52,250 bases of DNA, taken from NCBI GenBank assembly GCA_910578335.1, contig CAJTPU010000008.1:89018-141267 (forward strand), read 5' to 3'. The translations under genes were made by a program, and so were the position numbers. The notes under the pieces are model-generated. The model searched no databases. It was given only the letters and a program-made list of their open reading frames with translations, and was not told the origin of the DNA. This document shows, piece by piece, positions 1-8,113 of this stretch (position 1 is the stretch's first letter; the number at the start of each line of letters is the position of its first letter). This DNA is from an uncultured Lachnospiraceae bacterium. GTDB lineage: Bacteria > Bacillota > Clostridia > Lachnospirales > Lachnospiraceae.

Positions 1-1
1 G

Positions 2-298
2 GCAGCAATGCCGCAGGAAATCCTTGATGCACTGGTTCCGGGCGCAGTTGTAAATATTGCTTATACCAGCGAAAGCGGAGACTTGTGGGTAGTTATGAAT
101 GGCGCGGCAGTAGGCTGGTCCAGAGTAGCGGACGGCGGACAGTCAGCACGCTTAAACGGCGTATGTCAGGTAACTTATGAGCAGATTGCAGCAATCTGCG
201 GTGATGATGTATCCACTTGGGGAGCTGAAATGCAGTGTGAATCTGACACGGCATGGGAAGTATTCAGCGTATCCGTAGGACAGTCACCCGTAGAATAA
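2..298 (+). CDS. C-terminal end of a secreted or surface protein (5' truncated)
   Basis: The reading frame is open from the first bases of the window and stops at 296-298, so this is probably the 3' end of a longer gene; an internal ATG at 8 could in principle be a start, but no ribosome binding site can be assessed. The visible 98 residues alternate short hydrophobic strands with Gly, Ser, Thr and Trp (for example NIAYTSESGDLWVVMNG and WGAEMQCESDTAWEVFSVSV), which fits a beta-sandwich domain such as a carbohydrate-binding module. It lies 28 bases upstream of a solute-binding lipoprotein in a mannan-type locus, so a glycanase or glycan-binding surface protein is a reasonable inference. The family is not identified with certainty. 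Confidence 0.5.
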   Translation, partial: AAMPQEILDALVPGAVVNIAYTSESGDLWVVMNGAAVGWSRVADGGQSARLNGVCQVTYEQIAAICGDDVSTWGAEMQCESDTAWEVFSVSVGQSPVE

Positions 299-326
299 GG
301 TTTATGAGAAGGAGGAAAATAAATAG

Positions 327-1838
327 ATGAAAGTTAAAAAGCTTTTAGCGCTTGGACTTGCAGCAGCCATGATGTTGTCTGTAGCAGCCTGCGGCGGCAA
401 GGACAATAAAGACGGCAACGGCGACAACAATGGCGGTAACAACGGCGGTAACGTAGGAGACAACGCTGATTTGGCGGGCACAGGCGACGGCAACATCAAC
501 ATTGGTACATGGTGGCTGCAGTACTACGACAGCAAGCAGGCTATCGAGGATTCACCGGACTGGCAGAATGCACAGCCGGCAGAGGGTGATGATGAGAAGA
601 GGGCGAGGGAGAAGGAAATCAACCTTGACGTTGCAGAAAGAAAATTTGCCAATGTAAAGAAGATTGAGGAGAAATACGGCGTTACCTTTTCATGGGATAA
701 CCTGACCTATGAAGGCGTAGAGACCTCTATCAATACCTCTATTCTGGCAGGTAATCCCGACTGTGAAATCTATCTGGTAGAGGCTGGTATGGCTGTTCCG
801 GCACAGACGAACGGGCTTGCTGTTGACTTAAAGACCATTCTGCCTGCAGATGACGATTTGTTTACCGACCAGATGAACATGGGCTATCTTGACCTTGGCG
901 ACGGCAAGGCTTGTATCCTGTATCAGAAGACCGCACAGAGTAACGTAGAAGCAACCTATCCTTTGGGCTTCAATATGCAGCTTCTGGAAGAATACAATCT
1001 GGAAGACCCCAGAGAGCTTTACAAGAGGGGCGAGTGGACATGGGAGAAGTTCATCGAGTACTGCCAGGTGCTGACACAGGACACTGACGGCGACGGACAG
1101 ATTGACCAGTACGGCTACTGCGGTTATGAAAATGAGACCATGGAGCAGCTTATGATGAGTAACGGCGCAAGCATTGCAACCGGTACAACAGAAACTCTTT
1201 CTTCCGCAGCAACGGGCGAAGCACTGCAGATGATGTACGATATGTACAACACCTACAACATTGCTTATCCTTATGATTTTGAAGGCACACCTTCCGACAG
1301 CATGAGAATCCAGTACAGAGAGGGCAATATCGGTTTCTGGCCCATCGCAGTGTGGATTGCAAATGCAGGCGGTGACTATGGTCCGGAAAATAAGCTTGGA
1401 TTTGACACCGCATATGTGCGCTGGCCTGTAGGTCCTTCCGGCAATCAGGAGACCAACCCTGGCAAGAACGCAGTATCAGGCGTTACTTACTTTATCATTG
1501 CAGCAGGATGTAAGAATCCCGTGACCGCATACCATGTACTGTATGACTTCTTTAACTGGTATGAGGGCGATACCTCTATTCGTGACAGCAAGGAAGTTAT
1601 GAACTGGTGGTATCAGGAAAATGCAAGAACCGAAGAATTGCAGAACCAGAACTTTGATTGTATGTTTGACTGCGGTTCTATCGTTGAGACCGACTTCTGG
1701 TTAAGCCTTGGTGTTGACTATGGAACAGACGCAGGTAACGGACTGCAGCTTATCATCAAGGGTGAAATGACACCTGCACAGTTCCAGGAGAGCTTCAAGC
1801 AGCAGGTACAGGACGGTCTGGACACATACTTTAAGTAA
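327..1838 (+). CDS. Extracellular solute-binding lipoprotein of a sugar ABC importer
   Basis: The 503-residue product starts with a typical lipoprotein signal: basic n-region MKVKK, a hydrophobic stretch, and lipobox SVAAC with the lipidated Cys at residue 22. A Gly/Asn/Asp-rich flexible linker follows (about residues 23-50). The rest has the size and features of the large oligosaccharide-binding proteins of Clostridia, with aromatic patches such as NIGTWWLQYYDS and MNWWYQ. It would capture oligosaccharides outside the membrane and pass them to permeases. A GAAGGAGG ribosome binding site at 309-315 supports the ATG at 327. No permease or ATPase gene follows, so the membrane partners must lie upstream of the window or elsewhere. 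Mannan or glucomannan oligosaccharides are inferred as ligand from the downstream enzymes. Confidence 0.88.
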   Translation: MKVKKLLALGLAAAMMLSVAACGGKDNKDGNGDNNGGNNGGNVGDNADLAGTGDGNINIGTWWLQYYDSKQAIEDSPDWQNAQPAEGDDEKRAREKEINLDVAERKFANVKKIEEKYGVTFSWDNLTYEGVETSINTSILAGNPDCEIYLVEAGMAVPAQTNGLAVDLKTILPADDDLFTDQMNMGYLDLGDGKACILYQKTAQSNVEATYPLGFNMQLLEEYNLEDPRELYKRGEWTWEKFIEYCQVLTQDTDGDGQIDQYGYCGYENETMEQLMMSNGASIATGTTETLSSAATGEALQMMYDMYNTYNIAYPYDFEGTPSDSMRIQYREGNIGFWPIAVWIANAGGDYGPENKLGFDTAYVRWPVGPSGNQETNPGKNAVSGVTYFIIAAGCKNPVTAYHVLYDFFNWYEGDTSIRDSKEVMNWWYQENARTEELQNQNFDCMFDCGSIVETDFWLSLGVDYGTDAGNGLQLIIKGEMTPAQFQESFKQQVQDGLDTYFK

Positions 1839-1890
1839 TTTCTTGTTGACTTTTTAGTGAAAGGCTTTATGATTAAAATATGTACTGAAG

Positions 1891-1914
1891 CGGGGCGGCG
1901 TGCCGCCCCGTTTT
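1891..1914 (+). terminator. Hairpin with T-run between binding protein and GH130 genes
   Basis: A perfect 9-bp G+C arm (CGGGGCGGC at 1891-1899 and its complement at 1902-1910) is followed by TTTT. It sits between two co-directional genes of one locus. It probably terminates part of the transcripts or protects the upstream mRNA, so that the binding protein is made in excess of the cytoplasmic enzymes. Confidence 0.7.
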
Positions 1915-1933
1915 CAGAATAACGGAGGAATTT

Positions 1934-2956
1934 ATGAGCGATATCAAAATGATTGCCCCTGCCGTTCCGAATGTTCCCTGGCAGGAGCGTCCGGAGGGCT
2001 TAAAAGGTGCTCCCGTATGGCGGTACACAGAAAATCCCATTATCGGACGCAATCCCGTGGAGGGAGTAGCCAGAATTTTTAACAGTGCGGTAATGCCTTA
2101 CGGCGATGCCTTTATCGGTGTGTTCCGCGGTGAGCAGACCAACGGTATTCCTTATATTTATCTGGGAAGAAGTAAGGATGCTATTCACTGGGACTTTGAC
2201 AAGGACAAGATTCCCTTCGTGGATGAGGAAGGCAACCCCTTTATGCCGATTTATGCATATGACCCCAGACTGGTAAAGGTGGAGGATACCTACTATATTA
2301 TTTGGTGTCAGGATTTTTACGGCGCTGCTATCGGCATGGCAAAGACGACGGATTTCAAGACCTTTGTCAGGATAGAAAATCCGTTCCTGCCCTTTAACCG
2401 CAATGCGGTGCTGTTCCCCAGAAAAATCAACGGCAATTTCTGCATGTTGAGCAGACCTTCTGACAGCGGACATACGCCTTTCGGCGATATCTTCATCAGT
2501 GAGAGCCCTGACCTTGTATACTGGGGCAAGCACAGACATGTGATGGGAAAAGGAAATGAGTGGTGGGAGTCCTTAAAGATTGGCGGAGGCGCTGCTCCTA
2601 TCGAGACGAGTGAAGGCTGGCTTTTATTCTACCACGGTGTAAGCGGCACCTGCAATGGTTACGTATACAGTATTGGCGGCGCGATTTTGGATTTGGATAA
2701 TCCGTCTATTGTAAAATACCGCTGCGAAACCTTCCTGCTGACGCCGGAAGAGTGGTATGAGGAGAGAGGCTTCGTGCCCAATGTAACGTTCCCTTGTGCA
2801 ACCATTCATGACCCTGAGTCCGGGAAGATTGCAATCTACTATGGTGCTGCAGACAGCTACGTAGGTCTTGCATTTACCAAGTTTGACGAGATTGTAGCGT
2901 ATATCAAGGAGCACAGTGTGGTGAGAGGCGACGATACTGAAATCGGCAGAAGATAA
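1934..2956 (+). CDS. GH130 beta-1,4-mannooligosaccharide phosphorylase (subfamily 2-like)
   Basis: This 340-residue protein has the length and sequence character of the GH130_2 phosphorylases, which use phosphate to release mannose-1-phosphate from the non-reducing end of beta-1,4-mannooligosaccharides. The five-bladed propeller shows the family signatures: RIFNSAVMPYGDAFIGVFRGE near residue 48, YAYDPRLVKVEDTYYIIWC with the conserved general-acid Asp at about residue 110, RNAVLFPRKINGNFCMLSRP, and GGGAAPIETSEGWLLFYHGV. There is no signal peptide, so it acts in the cytoplasm. GGAGGA at 1923-1928 supports the start. It differs clearly from the second GH130 downstream (391 residues), so the two are probably a chain-length pair, this one acting on longer mannooligosaccharides. 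The exact substrate is inferred from subfamily and context. Confidence 0.88.
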   Translation: MSDIKMIAPAVPNVPWQERPEGLKGAPVWRYTENPIIGRNPVEGVARIFNSAVMPYGDAFIGVFRGEQTNGIPYIYLGRSKDAIHWDFDKDKIPFVDEEGNPFMPIYAYDPRLVKVEDTYYIIWCQDFYGAAIGMAKTTDFKTFVRIENPFLPFNRNAVLFPRKINGNFCMLSRPSDSGHTPFGDIFISESPDLVYWGKHRHVMGKGNEWWESLKIGGGAAPIETSEGWLLFYHGVSGTCNGYVYSIGGAILDLDNPSIVKYRCETFLLTPEEWYEERGFVPNVTFPCATIHDPESGKIAIYYGAADSYVGLAFTKFDEIVAYIKEHSVVRGDDTEIGRR

Positions 2957-2987
2957 AAACGTTTTGGATTGTATTGTCTTAGGATAT

Positions 2988-3013
2988 GTGGGAGATGGAA
3001 AACTGTCTCCCAC
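2988..3013. repeat. Hairpin upstream of the LacI gene
   Basis: Two perfect 8-base arms, GTGGGAGA at 2988-2995 and TCTCCCAC at 3006-3013, flank a 10-base loop. It lies between the GH130 stop and the LacI start, just after a 10-bp palindrome AAAACGTTTT (2956-2965) that overlaps the GH130 stop codon and resembles a LacI-family operator core. No T-run follows, so it is not a clear terminator. Confidence 0.45.
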
Positions 3014-3097
3014 AATCTGTATACGCCTTTTGATATTTGCGCATGGCAGCGTTGTCGTTCGGAAATATCAGTAGGACATCATGTGGGGAGAGATACA

Positions 3098-4135
3098 ATG
3101 GCAAAGATGAAGAAAAGTGTGAAGATGGCGGATATTGCCGAGAGACTGCAGGTCAGCACGGTTACGGTATCCAAAGCGCTCTCGGGGCAGAAGGGTGTCA
3201 GCGAGGAGATGCGGGAGAAGATTCAGCGGCTTGCAGAGGAGCTGGGGTATAAGGCGCCTACCGTAGTAAAGGAGAAGCGGCTGAAAAAGAGCTACAACAT
3301 CGGTGTACTGATATCCGACCGGTATCTGGCAAACTTTGATTCCTTTTACTGGAAGCTGTATCAGGAGGTGGCGGACCAGGCAATTCAGAACGAGTGCTTC
3401 ACCTTATTTGAAATCATCAGTGAGGAAATGGAAGAAAACCGGTATATGCTGAGGCTTTTGGAGGAGAGGAAGGTGGACGGGCTGATTGTAATTGGAAAGC
3501 CCGGCTACGCGTATGCAGATTATCTTCGAAAAAACGCAGGTATGCCGCTTGTATTTCTGGACTTTTACGAGACGGATGCGAGTGTTGACTGCTTTATATC
3601 CGACGGCTTTTACGGCACCTATGTGCTTACCAATTACCTGATAGAGCGAGGGCACAAGGAGATTGCGTATGTGGGGACTCTTTTTGCGACGGAGAGCATT
3701 ACGGACCGGTATCTGGGCTACTTAAAGTCCCTTATGGAGCATGGTATTACACCGAATCAGGAATATCTGATAAAGGACAGGGATATTAAGAGCGGGCTGC
3801 GTGATAATTACGGCAATTTTGCCTTTCCGGAGAAAATGCCCACGGCTTTTGTGTGCAACTGTGATTTTATTGCAAGCCTCCTTATCAAAGCGCTGGAAGA
3901 GAAAGGGCTGCGGGTGCCGGAGGATATTTCGGTAGTGGGCTATGACAACTACTTATATCCGGGGCTGTGCGACGTGGATATTACCACGTATGAGGTAGAT
4001 ATCCGGGAGATGGCAAAAGGAGCGATAGAAACACTCTTAAAAAAGCTGGACGGGGAAAATTATAAAAAAGGAATTCATATTGTGGAGGGCCACCTTGTAG
4101 AAAAACAGAGCGTGGCAGAAAGGAAGAATGTATGA
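3098..4135 (+). CDS. LacI-family transcriptional regulator
   Basis: The 345-residue product has an N-terminal LacI helix-turn-helix (VKMADIAERLQVSTVTVSKA, about residues 8-27) with the hinge-type helix EELGYKA, followed by a periplasmic-binding-protein-like sugar sensor (YNIGVLISDRY, VDGLIVIGKPG, ISVVGYDNYLYPGL). The frame is open further upstream, but the ATG at 3098 has GGGGAGA at 3085-3091 and begins just before the HTH, so it is preferred. It overlaps the epimerase gene by 4 bases (ATGA), showing translational coupling, and probably regulates the surrounding mannan genes in response to a disaccharide or sugar phosphate. Repression is usual for the family but not shown here. The palindrome AAAACGTTTT at 2956-2965 is a possible operator. 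Confidence 0.92.
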   Translation: MAKMKKSVKMADIAERLQVSTVTVSKALSGQKGVSEEMREKIQRLAEELGYKAPTVVKEKRLKKSYNIGVLISDRYLANFDSFYWKLYQEVADQAIQNECFTLFEIISEEMEENRYMLRLLEERKVDGLIVIGKPGYAYADYLRKNAGMPLVFLDFYETDASVDCFISDGFYGTYVLTNYLIERGHKEIAYVGTLFATESITDRYLGYLKSLMEHGITPNQEYLIKDRDIKSGLRDNYGNFAFPEKMPTAFVCNCDFIASLLIKALEEKGLRVPEDISVVGYDNYLYPGLCDVDITTYEVDIREMAKGAIETLLKKLDGENYKKGIHIVEGHLVEKQSVAERKNV

Positions 4136-5328
4136 GTATAGCAACAGAAATGCGGCAGCATTTGACAAAGGATATCATTCCTTTTTGGCAGAAGCTGCGG
4201 GATGAAGTTTACGGAGGCTTTTACGGGTATATGGGAGCAGAGCTTGCCGTAGATGAAAAGGCGGTAAAGGGATGTATCTTAAACAGCCGGATTTTATGGT
4301 TTTTTTCCAATGCGGTGTTGACACTCAAGGATGAAACACTGCTTTCCGATGCGGCACATGCGTACCGCTTTATGAAGGAGCATTGTCTGGATAAGGAGTA
4401 TGGTGGCGTATTCTGGTCCGTGCGCTATGACGGTGAGCCGGAGGATGTCACGAAGCATATTTACAATCAGGCATTTGCTGTTTATGCGCTGTCTGCCTAT
4501 TATGCGGCGTCAAAGGATGTGGAAGCCCTGAAAACGGCATTTTCCCTGTTTTCCCTGATAGAGGAGAAGGGCTTTGACGAGGGCGGCTACAAGGAAGCGC
4601 TGGACCGCACCTTTGCGCCCGCTGCGAATGATAAGCTTTCGGAAAACGGTGTGATGGCGGACCGTACCATGAATACCCTGCTTCATGTGTTTGAGGCATA
4701 TACGGAGTTGTATCGGGTGTCGGGGGAGGAAGAGGCATTTGCAGAGCTTCGGGAGAATGTCAGAGTAAAATTAATGTGGATACTGGAAACCTTCCGCACG
4801 AAGGTATACAATCCGGCGCGCCACAGGCAGGAAGTATTTTTTGACGATGAGATGAACAGCCTGATTGACTTACATTCTTACGGGCATGATATTGAGACGG
4901 CATGGCTTTTGGACAGGGGGCTTTTGGTGCTTGGTGATGAGGCATATGCGGCAGAGTGGGCGCCGGTGATTGCGGATTTGACGGCTGAGGTATACCGTGC
5001 GGCTTACTACAACGATTCTCTCTCTAATGAATGTGAGAAGGGCGTGGTGGACAAAAAGAGAGTCTGGTGGGTGCAGGCGGAAGGCGTAGTCGGCTTCTAC
5101 AACCAATATGAGAAGACGCCGGAGCATACGGAATATCTGGAGGCGGCAGAGCATATCTGGGGCTTTATCAAGGCGCATGTCATAGATAAAAGAGAAGGCT
5201 CCGAATGGTTTATGCATGTAGACGACAACGGCTGCCCCGATATGACGCAGCCCATTGTAGAGCCGTGGAAATGTCCTTACCACAACGGGCGTATGTGCAT
5301 GGAAATGATAAGAAGAATGGAAGCATAG
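4132..5328 (+). CDS. Cellobiose/mannobiose 2-epimerase (AGE family)
   Basis: The 398-residue protein is an (alpha/alpha)6-barrel of the N-acylglucosamine 2-epimerase superfamily, close to cellobiose 2-epimerases of Ruminococcus and Roseburia. The three conserved histidines are visible: NTLLHVFEAYTELYR (His185), SYGHDIETAWLL (His252) and WKCPYHNGRMCMEM (His384), together with VWWVQAEGVVGFYNQY. The enzyme inverts C2 of the reducing-end sugar, turning Man-beta-1,4-Man into Man-Glc, the substrate of the GH130_1 gene that follows, and cellobiose into Glc-Man. It acts in the cytoplasm. The gene starts inside the LacI stop codon (ATGA overlap), with AGGAAG nearby as ribosome binding site. The 2-epimerase role rests on the neighbouring GH130 and GH94 genes; a GlcNAc epimerase is less likely. 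Confidence 0.9.
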   Translation: MSIATEMRQHLTKDIIPFWQKLRDEVYGGFYGYMGAELAVDEKAVKGCILNSRILWFFSNAVLTLKDETLLSDAAHAYRFMKEHCLDKEYGGVFWSVRYDGEPEDVTKHIYNQAFAVYALSAYYAASKDVEALKTAFSLFSLIEEKGFDEGGYKEALDRTFAPAANDKLSENGVMADRTMNTLLHVFEAYTELYRVSGEEEAFAELRENVRVKLMWILETFRTKVYNPARHRQEVFFDDEMNSLIDLHSYGHDIETAWLLDRGLLVLGDEAYAAEWAPVIADLTAEVYRAAYYNDSLSNECEKGVVDKKRVWWVQAEGVVGFYNQYEKTPEHTEYLEAAEHIWGFIKAHVIDKREGSEWFMHVDDNGCPDMTQPIVEPWKCPYHNGRMCMEMIRRMEA

Positions 5329-5367
5329 TGCGAGATTTTGCAGAGCGGAATTTAGGAGGTTAGAGTG

Positions 5368-6543
5368 ATGATTCATGAAAAATTTTACTGGCTGAAGGAG
5401 AGGCAGGAAGCACTGCTGTCCCGAAAAAATGAGGAAGATGAAGCGTTCTATAACGGCATCTACAAAAGGTATAAGTATCCGGTGCTGACAAGGGAGCATA
5501 TTCCCGTGAGCTGGCAGTATGACTTAAATACGGAGACAAACCCCTATTTTGAGGAGCGTCTGGGAGTAAATGCGGTGATGAACTCCGGCGCAATCTACTT
5601 AAACGGCAAGTATTATCTGGTGGCTCGGATAGAGGGGAATGACAGAAAATCCTTCTTTGGCGTGGCGGAGAGCGACAACGGCGTGGACGGCTTCCGTTTC
5701 TGGGATTATCCGGTGGTGCTGCCGGATACCTGCCCGGAGGAGACCAATGTGTATGACATGCGTCTGACAAAGCATGAGGACGGCTATATTTACGGCGTAT
5801 TCTGCTCGGAGAGCAAGGATAAGTCCGTGAGTGATTTGTCTGCGGCGGTAGCGGCTGCAGGCATTGTGCGGACGAAGGATTTAAAGACATGGGAGAGGCT
5901 GCCGAATCTGGTGACGCTTCATTCTCCCCAGCAGAGAAACGTGGTGCTGCACCCTGAGTTCGTGGACGGCAAATACGCGTTTTACACCAGACCCATGGAC
6001 GATTTCATCGATACCGGTTCCGGCGGCGGCGTTGGCTTTGGTCTGTGCGAGGATATCGAAAAGGCAGTGATTGACGAAGAAAAAATGACAAGCATCCGCA
6101 GATACCATACCATTACGGAGGTAAAAAACGGCGCCGGCGCCGTGCCCATCAAGACGGACAAGGGCTGGATTCATATTGCCCATGGCGTGAGAAACACGGC
6201 GGCAGGACTCCGCTACGTGATTTATGCCTTTGCGACAGCCTTAGATGACCCTGCAAGGGTGATTGCGGAGCCTTCCGGCATGCTGATTGGACCGCGAGGC
6301 AAAGAGAGAGTAGGGGACGTTTCCAATGTGGTATTTACAAACGGCGCGATTGTCAATGAGAAAAACGAGGTTTATATTTATTACGCCTCCAGCGATACAA
6401 GGCTGCATGTGGCGGTAACGGACATCGACAGGCTTACCGATTATGTATTCCATACGCCGAAGGACCCATTGCGCAGCCCTGACTGCGTACAGCAGAGATG
6501 TGAGCTGATAAAGAAAAATCTGGAGTTGTTAAATCAGGCATGA
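5368..6543 (+). CDS. GH130 4-O-beta-mannosyl-glucose phosphorylase (subfamily 1-like)
   Basis: The 391-residue product matches the GH130_1 mannosylglucose phosphorylases in length and motifs. It has the N-terminal helical extension (FYWLKERQEALLSRKNEEDE) used for oligomer contacts, ARIEGNDRKSFFGVAES, and EETNVYDMRLTKHEDGY with the conserved catalytic Asp at about residue 130. It would convert Man-beta-1,4-Glc plus phosphate to mannose-1-phosphate and glucose, finishing the epimerase step encoded just upstream. AGGAGG at 5354-5359 is 8 bases from ATG 5368 and 5 from an in-frame GTG at 5365, so ATG is preferred. It is 39 bases after the epimerase and in the same transcription direction. Cytoplasmic, no signal peptide. 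The epimerase plus GH130_1 pair makes the assignment strong. Confidence 0.92.
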   Translation: MIHEKFYWLKERQEALLSRKNEEDEAFYNGIYKRYKYPVLTREHIPVSWQYDLNTETNPYFEERLGVNAVMNSGAIYLNGKYYLVARIEGNDRKSFFGVAESDNGVDGFRFWDYPVVLPDTCPEETNVYDMRLTKHEDGYIYGVFCSESKDKSVSDLSAAVAAAGIVRTKDLKTWERLPNLVTLHSPQQRNVVLHPEFVDGKYAFYTRPMDDFIDTGSGGGVGFGLCEDIEKAVIDEEKMTSIRRYHTITEVKNGAGAVPIKTDKGWIHIAHGVRNTAAGLRYVIYAFATALDDPARVIAEPSGMLIGPRGKERVGDVSNVVFTNGAIVNEKNEVYIYYASSDTRLHVAVTDIDRLTDYVFHTPKDPLRSPDCVQQRCELIKKNLELLNQA

Positions 6544-6618
6544 GACGGGCAAATCCCGCGGGGAAGCCTTGCGCAGGCACAAAAAACGGGAATGCCGCGG
6601 CAAGGCGGAAAGGAGCTT

Positions 6619-7830
6619 ATGAAGGATTTGATTGCATTTGAAAAAGGTGTGATAAATGCAGGTGACGACAGCCGTATCAGGCAGGTGATGCGGCGTGCCG
6701 CAAAAGGAGAAGCGCTTACGCTTGCTTTTCTGGGCGGCTCCATCACGCAGGGCTGCCTTGCCTCCACACCGGAGGGCTGTTATGCGTATCTTACGTATGC
6801 GTGGTGGAAGGAAGCCTTCCCGAAGGCGGACTTTACGTATATCAATGCCGGTATCGGCGGCACTACCTCTCACTTGGGAACAGGACGGGTGGAGGAGGAT
6901 GTGCTGCAATATAATCCGGACTTTGTGATTGTGGAATTTTCCGTCAACGATGCGGACGACAGCGCTCATTTTCAGGAAACCTACGAGGGACTTGTGAGAA
7001 GAATCTTAAAGGCGCCTTCGGCACCGGCGCTTCTTCTGGTACATAATGTGCGCTACGACGACGGCGGCAATGCGGAGCAGATTCATGCGCCCGTGGGAGC
7101 GTATTACCACCTTCCCGGTGTGAGCATGAAGCCCACAATCTATGCGCAGGTTGCGGCAGGCAATATCAAAAACCGCGACATCACGCAGGACGATTTGCAT
7201 CCAAACGATGCAGGACATGCGCTGGTGGCGGGCGTGATAACCCATTACCTGCAGAGCGTGAAGGAAGCGGTGGAAAATGATGCAAAAACAGCAGAACCGG
7301 CAGATGGCGGTGCGGCGGCACAGAGCGCAGCGGTCAGTGGAGCCAAAGAAGACAGGGCAGAAGGAGAGGCACAGGATACGCCTTTCGGCGTACTGCCCGA
7401 ACCCCTTACGGCAAACGGCTATGAAAATGCGCACAGATACCGCAGCGACGAATTACAGCCGGTGGTATGCGAAGGCTTTGTAAAAGATGAAGCAGAGCAG
7501 AGCTCTGTCTCCGACTGCTTTAAAAAAGGCTTTATGGCGTCCCACAAGGGAGATAAAATTGTATTTGAGGCAGAAGGCGCTTCCATTGGTGTGCAGTACA
7601 AAAAAACCATGAAGGGACCCATCCCCAAAGCGCTGCTTACCTTGGACGGCGACACCGCCCATCCCATACTTCTCGACGGCAACTTTGATGAGGACTGGGA
7701 CTGCCTCTACTTAGAGACCATACTGGAGCATGGCGAGCATAAAGTACACCGCATAGAAATCGAACTTACCGAAACCCACGAGGACGATGCCGCCCCCTTC
7801 TATCTGGTCTCCCTGATTGTAGCAGGCTGA
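6619..7830 (+). CDS. SGNH/GDSL acetyl-mannan esterase, CE17-like, with C-terminal beta-sandwich
   Basis: The 403-residue protein has the SGNH hydrolase blocks: FLGGSITQG with nucleophile Ser41, NAGIGGTTS (about residue 76), SVNDADD with Asn110, and DDLHPNDAGH with Asp192 and His195. An Ala/Glu-rich linker (about residues 220-253) leads into a C-terminal beta-sandwich (VVCEGFVKDE to IEIELTETH). The order SGNH then CBM35-like domain is that of the Roseburia intestinalis CE17 esterase, which removes axial 2-O-acetyl groups from mannooligosaccharides. There is no signal peptide, so it deacetylates imported oligosaccharides. The frame is open upstream to an ATG at 6592, but AAAGGAG at 6609-6614 points to ATG 6619. 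CE17 membership is judged from domain order and context; the CBM assignment is tentative. Confidence 0.82.
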   Translation: MKDLIAFEKGVINAGDDSRIRQVMRRAAKGEALTLAFLGGSITQGCLASTPEGCYAYLTYAWWKEAFPKADFTYINAGIGGTTSHLGTGRVEEDVLQYNPDFVIVEFSVNDADDSAHFQETYEGLVRRILKAPSAPALLLVHNVRYDDGGNAEQIHAPVGAYYHLPGVSMKPTIYAQVAAGNIKNRDITQDDLHPNDAGHALVAGVITHYLQSVKEAVENDAKTAEPADGGAAAQSAAVSGAKEDRAEGEAQDTPFGVLPEPLTANGYENAHRYRSDELQPVVCEGFVKDEAEQSSVSDCFKKGFMASHKGDKIVFEAEGASIGVQYKKTMKGPIPKALLTLDGDTAHPILLDGNFDEDWDCLYLETILEHGEHKVHRIEIELTETHEDDAAPFYLVSLIVAG

Positions 7831-7870
7831 TTTTTCAGCCTGCTCAGCAGCTATAAAAATAATATAAAAT

Positions 7871-8075
7871 GAATTGCTGAATTAGGCACAGCCGGTACCG
7901 AATTGTGCACATAAGGTATTCCATAAGCAGACCCTTGATTACCGTCGGTACTTAGCTGCCGTTCTTTGGCAGCTTATGTACCGCTACGGTAATCTCGGAG
8001 CGAAAGAGAGTCTGTGTTGGAATACCTTATGGGCACAATGACTCTGGTACAGCTGCCCCCCAAATCCCGCAATTC
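7871..8075. repeat. Very large (about 205-bp) imperfect palindrome
   Basis: The 283-base gap between the esterase and GH94 genes is almost filled by one imperfect inverted repeat. The tips match (GAATTGC at 7871-7877, GCAATTC at 8069-8075). ATTGTGCACATAAGGTATTC begins at 7902 and pairs with TGGAATACCTTATGGGCACA around 8018-8039 with one mismatch. GATTACCG-CGGTAC-TAGCTGCC at 7937-7960 pairs with GGCAGCTTATGTACCG-CGGTAATC at 7968-7994, leaving a tiny loop near 7961-7967. It could be a miniature inverted-repeat element or an intergenic repeat, folding as RNA into one long hairpin that affects GH94 mRNA. It encodes no protein. Confidence 0.8.
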
Positions 8076-8113
8076 CTACCCCAAAAACATCATAAAAAGG
8101 AGAAGCATCTTAC

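Noticed and set aside
2969..3097. Longer N-terminus of the LacI regulator
   Set aside because: It would add 43 residues not found in LacI proteins, and the better ribosome binding site is before ATG 3098.
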